Source: Halomonas sp. 1513
GTDB lineage: Bacteria > Pseudomonadota > Gammaproteobacteria > Pseudomonadales > Halomonadaceae
Assembly: GCA_001971685.1 (NCBI GenBank)
Contig: CP019326.1
Location: 4,065,524 to 4,129,523, forward strand
Length of the DNA: 64,000 bases
Reading direction: 5' to 3'
The translations under genes and the position numbers were made by a program. The notes under the pieces are model-generated. The model saw nothing but the letters and a program-made list of their open reading frames with translations. It searched no databases and had not been told where the DNA came from. Of the stretch, positions 58,894-64,000 are shown in pieces. Position 1 is the stretch's first letter, and every line of letters begins with the position of its first letter.

Positions 58894-59745
58894 ATGCTCG
58901 CCTACCAGCACGCCTACCACGCCGGCAATGTCGCCGATGTACACAAGCATCTGACGCTGTATGCGGTGATTCAGCACCTGTTACGTAAAGCGTCACCGAT
59001 TACGTATATTGATACCCACGCCGGTCGGGGACTGTACCCGCTAGACGCCGCCGAGACGCATAAGCTACAGGAGTATCGCCGCGGCGTGGCCCCGCTGTGG
59101 CAGGCACGCTCGCAGCTGCATGGCGCTAGCCCGCTGCTGGATGCCTGGCTGTCTGCCCTGGGCGAGGCGCAGCACGGCACGGGACGCCTCGATCACTATC
59201 CCGGCTCACCATGGTGGCTGGCCCGGTCGCTGCGTGCGCAGGATCGGTTACAGCTATTCGAATTGCACCCCGGTGAACACGCTGCGCTAGAGCGTCAGAC
59301 GCTGCCGGCCAACGCCAGCCGCACCTACGGCGATGGCCTGACGGGGTTGCTCACGCGGCTGCCGGTGGCGACCCCGCGGCTGTGCGTGCTGATCGATCCC
59401 AGCTATGAGCGCAAGCCGGAGTACCTCGAGGTGGCCGATACGCTGCTCGACACAGCGCGCAAGGCGCGTCATGCGCTGGTCATGGTGTGGTACCCGCTGC
59501 TGCCCGCGTCACGCCACCAGGCGATGCTGGAGGCCCTGCGCGAGGCGGGACTGCGCAAGCTGTGGCGCAGCGAGCTGGTACAGCAGCCGTCGGGTGATCG
59601 CCGCCACGGCATGTACGGCAGCGGCATGCTGCTGCTCAACCCGCCGTGGGGGCTAGACGCTGCACTGGGCGAGGCACTCGATGCGGCCCTGCCGCTGCTC
59701 GGCGAGCAGGCCAGCCACCGCGGCGAGTGGTGGGTCGAAGAGTAA
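58894..59745 (+). CDS. rlmJ: 23S rRNA (adenine-2030-N6)-methyltransferase
   Basis: A 283-residue methyltransferase (E. coli 280), starting MLAYQHAYHAGNVADVHKH. Further landmarks: YIDTHAGRGLYPL, YPGSPWWLARSLRAQDRL and GSGMLLLNPPWGLD. The catalytic motif reads DPSYE at residues 168-172, where E. coli has DPPYE. It methylates A2030 in 23S rRNA. The ATG lies just beyond the terminator of the preceding gene, with little ribosome-site signal. It converges on mnmE, with eight bases between stops. Confidence 0.92.
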   Translation: MLAYQHAYHAGNVADVHKHLTLYAVIQHLLRKASPITYIDTHAGRGLYPLDAAETHKLQEYRRGVAPLWQARSQLHGASPLLDAWLSALGEAQHGTGRLDHYPGSPWWLARSLRAQDRLQLFELHPGEHAALERQTLPANASRTYGDGLTGLLTRLPVATPRLCVLIDPSYERKPEYLEVADTLLDTARKARHALVMVWYPLLPASRHQAMLEALREAGLRKLWRSELVQQPSGDRRHGMYGSGMLLLNPPWGLDAALGEALDAALPLLGEQASHRGEWWVEE

Positions 59746-59753
59746 GCCAGCGC

Positions 59754-61124
59754 TTACTTACCGATGCAAAAGCTGCCGAAGATCTCGCCGAGCAGGTCGT
59801 CGGCGCTGAACTCACCGGTAATCTCGCCGAGTGCCTGCTGGGCATCACGCAGGTCTTCGGCGAGCAGTTCGCCGGCGCCGAAGCCTGCCAGCTGCGTTTC
59901 ACCATGGCCGAGGGCCTGCTGGGCACGATCCAGCGCGTCCAGATGGCGGCGGCGTGCCGAGAAGCGCCCCTCGGACGTGGCGTTGAAGCCCATCACCGCC
60001 TTGAGATGCTCCTTGAGCGGCTCGATGCCGGCGCCGGTCTTGGCCGACAGGCGCAGCACCGGCGTCACGGCGCTATCGTCTATCCCGGCCGACTCATTGC
60101 TGGTGTCCACCTTGTTGCGGACCAGGGTCAAGCGGCTGGGGTCGGTCAGGCGAGCGACGAACTCTGGCCAGATCGCCATCGGATCGGTGGCGGAGGTTGT
60201 CGTCGCATCCACCAGCAACAGCACACGGTCGGCCTTGGCGATTTCGTCCCAGGCGCGGGCCACACCGATCTTCTCCACCGCGTCGGGCGTATCCCGCAGC
60301 CCGGCAGTATCGATGATATGCAGCGGCATGCCGTCGAGGTGGATATGTTCACGCAGCACGTCGCGCGTGGTGCCCTCGATCTCGGTGACGATCGCGGTGT
60401 CTTGTTGCGTCAGGGCATTGAGCAGGCTCGACTTGCCGGCGTTGGGCCGTCCGGCGATCACCACGCTCATCCCTTCGCGCAGCAGCGCGCCCTGATTGGC
60501 CGCTGTGCGCACCTCGGCCAGCTCGGCTTTTACAGCCTCCAGCATCGCCGCGACCTTGCCGTCAGCCAGGAAGTCGATCTCCTCCTCGGGGAAGTCGATC
60601 GCTGCCTCGACGTACATGCGCAGTTCGATCAGGCGCTGCACGAGTGCCTCGACACGCTGTGAGAAGGCGCCCTGCAGCGAGCGCAGGGCGTTCTCGGCGG
60701 CAGCCCGGGAGCTGGCCTCGATCAGGTCGGCAATCGCCTCGGCCTGGGCCAGGTCGAGTTTGTCGTTGAGAAAGGCGCGCTCGGAAAACTCGCCCGGTCT
60801 CGCCAGGCGCGCACCGAGGGCAACACATCGCTCCAGCAGCAGATCCATGATGACCGGGCCGCCGTGGCCCTGGAGTTCCAGCACGTCCTCACCGGTGAAG
60901 GAGTGGGGGCCGGCAAAGTAGAGGGCGATGCCCTCGTCGATACTGTCCTGAGCGCCCTGGAAGGGGCCGTAGTGGGCGTGCCGAGGCGAGGGGCAGTGGC
61001 CTACCACGGCATCGGCGATGGCTCGGCTGAGCGGTCCAGAGACGCGGATGATGCCGACCCCGCCGCGGCCGGGAGGCGTGGCCAGCGCAGCGATGGTGTC
61101 CTGGGTATAGAGACGCTCCGACAT
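59754..61124 (-). CDS. mnmE: tRNA uridine-5-carboxymethylaminomethyl GTPase MnmE
   Basis: A 456-residue GTPase (E. coli 454). N-terminal tetrahydrofolate-binding part begins [31 protein letters not shown]. The inserted G domain shows [14 protein letters not shown] (G1), EGTTRDV (G2), DTAGLRDT (G3) and VRNKVDT (G4). The C-terminal CIGK provides the conserved Cys. With MnmG it modifies U34 of several tRNAs. ATG at 61124 has AGGAAG upstream. yidC lies 101 bases upstream, with a hairpin between. Confidence 0.97.
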   Translation of the reverse strand: MSERLYTQDTIAALATPPGRGGVGIIRVSGPLSRAIADAVVGHCPSPRHAHYGPFQGAQDSIDEGIALYFAGPHSFTGEDVLELQGHGGPVIMDLLLERCVALGARLARPGEFSERAFLNDKLDLAQAEAIADLIEASSRAAAENALRSLQGAFSQRVEALVQRLIELRMYVEAAIDFPEEEIDFLADGKVAAMLEAVKAELAEVRTAANQGALLREGMSVVIAGRPNAGKSSLLNALTQQDTAIVTEIEGTTRDVLREHIHLDGMPLHIIDTAGLRDTPDAVEKIGVARAWDEIAKADRVLLLVDATTTSATDPMAIWPEFVARLTDPSRLTLVRNKVDTSNESAGIDDSAVTPVLRLSAKTGAGIEPLKEHLKAVMGFNATSEGRFSARRRHLDALDRAQQALGHGETQLAGFGAGELLAEDLRDAQQALGEITGEFSADDLLGEIFGSFCIGK

Positions 61125-61181
61125 GGGGGCTTCCTGATCGTGGGGGAAGGGTATTGTCTCGGGCGTGGCCCACAAACGCCA

Positions 61182-61204
61182 GACCCCCGCACAGGGCGGG
61201 GGTC
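61182..61204 (-). terminator. Hairpin after yidC
   Basis: GACCCCCGC, five-base loop, GCGGGGGTC: a nine-bp stem 21 bases after the yidC stop and before mnmE. There is no good T run, so it probably reduces rather than blocks read-through. Confidence 0.55.
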
Positions 61205-61225
61205 CGGGGGGTAGCATGGAGAGAA

Positions 61226-62914
61226 TTACTTGGTCTTCATGCCTTTGCCAACGCTGGGGTCGTTCTCGATGCGTCGCGTGATCACGTACTGCTGAGCGAT
61301 CGAGATGATGTTGTTGACCACCCAGTAGATGACCAGGCCGGCCGGGAACCACAGGAAGAAGAAGGTGAAGACGATAGGCAGCATCTTCATGATCTTGGCC
61401 TGCATCGGATCCGGCGGCGTCGGGTTGAGCAACTGCTGGACGAACATCGAGGCGCCCATCAGGATCGGCAGGATGAAGAACGGATCCTTCACCGACAGAT
61501 CCTGAATCCAGAACATGAAGGGCGCGTGACGCAGTTCCACCGACTCGAGCAGCATCCAGTACAGGGCGATGAATACCGGCATCTGTACCAGGATCGGCAG
61601 ACAGCCGCCCAGAGGATTGATCTTCTCCTTCTGGTAGAACTTCATCATCTCCTGGGACATCTTCTGGCGGTCGTCGCCGTACTGCTCCTTGAGGCGCTGC
61701 ATCTCCGGGCCCAGCTTGCGCATACGGGCCATCGACTTGTAAGCCTTGGCGGAGAGCGGCCACATGACCAGCTTCACCACGATGGTCAGGAACACGATCG
61801 ACCAGCCCCAGTTACCGATCAGGCTGTGGATCTGATCGAGCAGCCAGAACAGCGGATTGGCGATGAACCACAGCCAGCCATAGTCCACCGTCAGGCGCAG
61901 GTTGGGCGCCACTTGCTCGAGCCGCTCCTGGACCTTGGGGCCCATGTAGAGCGTCGCGCCGAGCTGGCTCTCACCCTCGGCGGCGATCTGCGCCGACGGG
62001 CCGGCAAAGGCGGCGACGGTGCGATCGCGGGAGTCGGTGGTGCCATAGTAGAGGTTTTGCTGATTCTGTGCCGGTGCCCAGGCGGTAGTGAAGTAGTGCT
62101 GGATAATTGCCACCCAGCCGCCTTCCACATCGCGATTGTTGAAACGGCCACGGCGAATGTCGTCGAAGTCGACTTTTTCGTAGCGGTTGTCCGGCGACGA
62201 GAAGGCCGCCCCGAGGTAGGAGCTCATGCCCAGTGCCACACCGCTGGTGGGGTCGGGGCTGTCATCGCGTGCCAGCTGGCCGATGAAGCGCGCCGTTACC
62301 GGCTCCTCGGTGTTGTTGGCCAGGTAGTAGTCGACATCGATCGCATAGTTGTCGCGTTCGAAGGTGTAGCGTTTGATCACCTCAACGCCGTTGACCTCTG
62401 CGGTTAGATCAACGGTCAGGCTGTTGTCACCCTCCTCGAGGCGATACTCGGTCTGTTCGGCATCAAAGCCGATACGGCCCGAGTGGCCTTCGAGCTGCAG
62501 CCCAGACTTGGCGACGAAGCTGCGCGTCTCGCTGTCGGAGAGCAGCACGAAGGGCCGATCGGAGTCGAGCGTCAATTTGTGCTGAGGCAGGGCAGCGTAG
62601 ACGATGTCACCGCCCTGGGGATCGATACGCACGTCGAGGACGTCAGTGGTCACCGCGATCAGGTCACGGCTGCGCGTTTCGGTCTCGGCGGCTGGGGGCA
62701 GCTCGCTCTCCACCGCCTGCTGATCGGCGCTGGGAACGCTCAGGCCGCCATCGTCGTCGGGCTCAGCACTGTCGACCTGCGGGGCCCCGCCGTTGGTGAA
62801 GGAGGGCGCGTCCGGCTCAGGCGTTGCCTGGCCGTAGTCCTGGTTCCACTGTACGACCAGCAGATATGCCAGTACGGCTAGCGGAACCAGCAGAAGTAGT
62901 CGTTTTACGTCCAT
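61226..62914 (-). CDS. yidC: Membrane protein insertase YidC
   Basis: A 562-residue insertase (E. coli 548). N-terminal anchor [23 protein letters not shown], a large periplasmic domain (about 30-345) and the YidC core: [27 protein letters not shown] (with the basic pore residue), the cytoplasmic hairpin [20 protein letters not shown], then [36 protein letters not shown] and [18 protein letters not shown]. It inserts and folds inner-membrane proteins, including F0 c. AGGA precedes the ATG. The gap to rnpA is only 97 bases and contains no yidD. Confidence 0.97.
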   Translation of the reverse strand: MDVKRLLLLVPLAVLAYLLVVQWNQDYGQATPEPDAPSFTNGGAPQVDSAEPDDDGGLSVPSADQQAVESELPPAAETETRSRDLIAVTTDVLDVRIDPQGGDIVYAALPQHKLTLDSDRPFVLLSDSETRSFVAKSGLQLEGHSGRIGFDAEQTEYRLEEGDNSLTVDLTAEVNGVEVIKRYTFERDNYAIDVDYYLANNTEEPVTARFIGQLARDDSPDPTSGVALGMSSYLGAAFSSPDNRYEKVDFDDIRRGRFNNRDVEGGWVAIIQHYFTTAWAPAQNQQNLYYGTTDSRDRTVAAFAGPSAQIAAEGESQLGATLYMGPKVQERLEQVAPNLRLTVDYGWLWFIANPLFWLLDQIHSLIGNWGWSIVFLTIVVKLVMWPLSAKAYKSMARMRKLGPEMQRLKEQYGDDRQKMSQEMMKFYQKEKINPLGGCLPILVQMPVFIALYWMLLESVELRHAPFMFWIQDLSVKDPFFILPILMGASMFVQQLLNPTPPDPMQAKIMKMLPIVFTFFFLWFPAGLVIYWVVNNIISIAQQYVITRRIENDPSVGKGMKTK

Positions 62915-62985
62915 GAGGGTCCTGCCCGATGGGTAATGAACATTCTGACGGCAACATCGATATCAGCGGTGCCGATACACACGAA

Positions 62986-63004
62986 AGCCTGCCGGAGGCA
63001 GGCT
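62986..63004 (-). other. Hairpin between rnpA and yidC
   Basis: AGCCTGCC-GGA-GGCAGGCT, an eight-bp perfect stem seven bases after the rnpA stop. On the minus strand it is followed by TTTCG only. It may be an RNA-processing or weak terminator site in the rpmH-rnpA-yidC transcript. Confidence 0.5.
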
Positions 63005-63011
63005 CGAAGCG

Positions 63012-63419
63012 TCACCGCGGAGACGGCGAAGGAGTGTCCTGGCTGACAGCGATCGTCGACTGCTTGCGCACATCCTTTTCCAGACGCCGCCACATGCCGA
63101 ATAGCTGGCGATGCAGGGTGTCGTTATCCAGCTCGTGTACGCCTCGCCGGGAGAGTACCACGATGTCGACAGCGGGAAGGCGATGCTGCTGGAGGCGGAT
63201 GGATTCGCGAACAAGTCGTTTCAACCGGTTGCGGTCCACGGCCCGGCGCACATTCTTCTTGCTGAAGACCAAGCCTACGCGGGGATGGCCCAGCGCGTTG
63301 GGGCTTGCCAGTGCCAGCAATCCTTTGCCGTGAATCTTGAACGCCGCGTGATCGAAGACGTGTCGGTATTCCCCGGCATTCAGCAGTCGCAGACGCCGGG
63401 GAAAGCCCAGACAGGACAC
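63012..63419 (-). CDS. rnpA: Ribonuclease P protein component
   Basis: About 135 residues from the GTG at 63419; a TTG two codons earlier (63425) is equally possible. It shows the RnpA pattern: GFPRRLRLLNAGEYRHVF, RVGLVFSKKNVRRAVDRNRLKRLVRESIR (RNR motif) and DIVVLSRRGVHELDN. It assists the RNase P RNA in 5' maturation of tRNA. It starts 13 bases after rpmH, as in most bacteria, and no good ribosome site is seen, so translation is likely coupled to rpmH. Confidence 0.93.
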   Translation of the reverse strand: MSCLGFPRRLRLLNAGEYRHVFDHAAFKIHGKGLLALASPNALGHPRVGLVFSKKNVRRAVDRNRLKRLVRESIRLQQHRLPAVDIVVLSRRGVHELDNDTLHRQLFGMWRRLEKDVRKQSTIAVSQDTPSPSPR

Positions 63420-63432
63420 ACGCAAGCCGAGA

Positions 63433-63567
63433 TCAGGCGCTCAGACGCTTGCGGCCCTTGGCGCGACGCCGCGCCAGAACGGCACGGCCGTTCTTGGTGG
63501 CCATGCGGGCACGGAAGCCGTGCACGCGCTTGCGCTTAAGAACGCTAGGTTGAAAAGTGCGTTTCAT
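63433..63567 (-). CDS. rpmH: 50S ribosomal protein L34
   Basis: A 44-residue very basic protein: starts [18 protein letters not shown] and ends [12 protein letters not shown], as in gammaproteobacterial L34. It is the first gene of the rpmH-rnpA-yidC-mnmE row and is usually divergent from dnaA, which is expected past the right edge. A good promoter lies about 100 bases upstream. Confidence 0.97.
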   Translation of the reverse strand: MKRTFQPSVLKRKRVHGFRARMATKNGRAVLARRRAKGRKRLSA

Positions 63568-63664
63568 AACTATCGATTCCCACGTGGTTAATTGGACGGA
63601 TCGTCAATGGTGAGGTGCCCTGGCTCCGGCGGGGAACCCTGGGTAATTCGGCTCAAGACCGGGC

Positions 63665-63693
63665 ATTTTAGTGAATTCGAGCCACAGGTGCAA
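63665..63693 (-). promoter_or_regulatory. Likely rpmH promoter
   Basis: TTGCAC (63693-63688) and TAAAAT (63670-63665) are separated by 17 bases on the minus strand and point to rpmH, about 97 bases ahead. Confidence 0.75.
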
Positions 63694-64000
63694 TTTTTCT
63701 CGCGCCTAACCTAGCCTGCCTCGAGTGGCCCTTGTCCCACGGCGGCACAGTGCAGCCGCGGCGCAGTTTGTGCGTCTTGTTATTAAGATTGGGGACGGAA
63801 TATGTGGATAACATGGTTTTTCTCCATTAATACAGTGCGATAGTGTTGACCATCGGGTGTGGGAAAGATCTTGACAAGTGGTTGAGAAGTGACGCGGTGA
63901 CGGGTGCCAGGCGAGCGAGTCTGGCCAGTTGGACGGTTGTCGTAGGCGCGTTCGGCAACCCCGCCATGATCGAGTTTTCCACAGCGCCGCCGCCTCCCTG
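63694..64000. other. rpmH-side origin-like region (dnaA expected beyond right edge)
   Basis: No gene seen. DnaA boxes: TGTGGATAA 63803-63811 (perfect, minus strand) and TTTTCCACA 63975-63983. The segment about 63778-63835 is A+T-rich. The 14-mer AGTGTTGACCATCG at 63842-63855 also occurs in the gap next to mnmG, placed the same way after a DnaA box. In Pseudomonas the rpmH-dnaA gap is the main origin, so this is a strong oriC candidate. Confidence 0.6.

Noticed and set aside
62929..63333. + strand frame overlapping rnpA and the rnpA-yidC gap
   Set aside because: Antisense to rnpA, without motifs; also checked for YidD on the minus strand and not found.

Overview
The window looks like the chromosomal replication-origin neighbourhood of a moderately halophilic gammaproteobacterium of the Halomonas/Halomonadaceae type. 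The support is inference from sequence alone: high G+C content, acidic predicted proteins, a Pseudomonas-like order hup-rubB-ubiCA-phoBR-...-phoU-pstBACS, the block rpmH-rnpA-yidC-mnmE, and the block mnmG-rsmG-parA-parB-atpIBEFHAGDC. No rRNA, tRNA, CRISPR array, prophage or complete insertion sequence was seen.

Layout. 1-6.7 kb: end of a YccS-like membrane protein, an SCP2-like protein, HU, a rubredoxin-reductase-type flavoprotein, ubiquinone genes ubiC-ubiA, then phoB-phoR behind a Pho box. 6.8-12.5 kb: a five-gene dipeptide/oligopeptide ABC transporter. 12.5-19.1 kb: pstS, then pstC-pstA-pstB-phoU-cysZ leftward, with a second Pho box between pstS and pstC. 19.2-26.5 kb: acyl-CoA thioesterase, a Tat-exported TakP-like TRAP binding protein, two non-coding palindromic repeats, uvrD, hexR, a small protein, a DUF72 protein and a PAP2 phosphatase. 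26.5-33.1 kb: cell-envelope precursors and metal/flavin genes (glmS, glmU, apbE, uppP, mgtE). 33.2-40.4 kb: the complete ATP synthase operon. 40.5-44.8 kb: parB, parA, rsmG, mnmG. 44.8-45.3 kb: an A+T-rich, DnaA-box-bearing, origin-like gap. 45.3-48.1 kb: glnQ-glnP-glnH and erpA. 48.3-55 kb (rightward): ClC transporter, hemJ, thiD, thiE, hemL and a kinase fusion. 55-56.4 kb: a lower-G+C patch with a CsgD-like regulator. 56.4-59.7 kb: rdgB, hemW, an OmpA-type lipoprotein, rlmJ. 59.8-63.6 kb: mnmE, yidC, rnpA, rpmH leftward. The last 400 bases form a second origin-like gap, where dnaA would be expected just beyond the edge on the + strand.

How the parts work together. PhoB/PhoR, the Pst transporter and PhoU form one phosphate-sensing module with recognisable Pho boxes. 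GlmS, GlmU, UppP and the PAP2 phosphatase feed cell-wall precursor and lipid-carrier recycling. HemL, HemJ and HemW serve haem synthesis or delivery, and ThiD and ThiE thiamine. ParA/ParB, two DnaA-box regions and a DnaA-box cluster before hemL belong to chromosome replication and segregation.

Most interesting signals: a DnaA box followed about 30 bp later by an identical 14-mer in both origin-like gaps; three DnaA boxes packed between thiE and hemL; a nine-G tract in the spacer of the ATP synthase promoter; and two palindromic repeat elements upstream of the TRAP binding-protein gene. I found no clear, wholly novel multigene system. Nearly all genes belong to known families, and the unusual content is mostly regulatory or structural.
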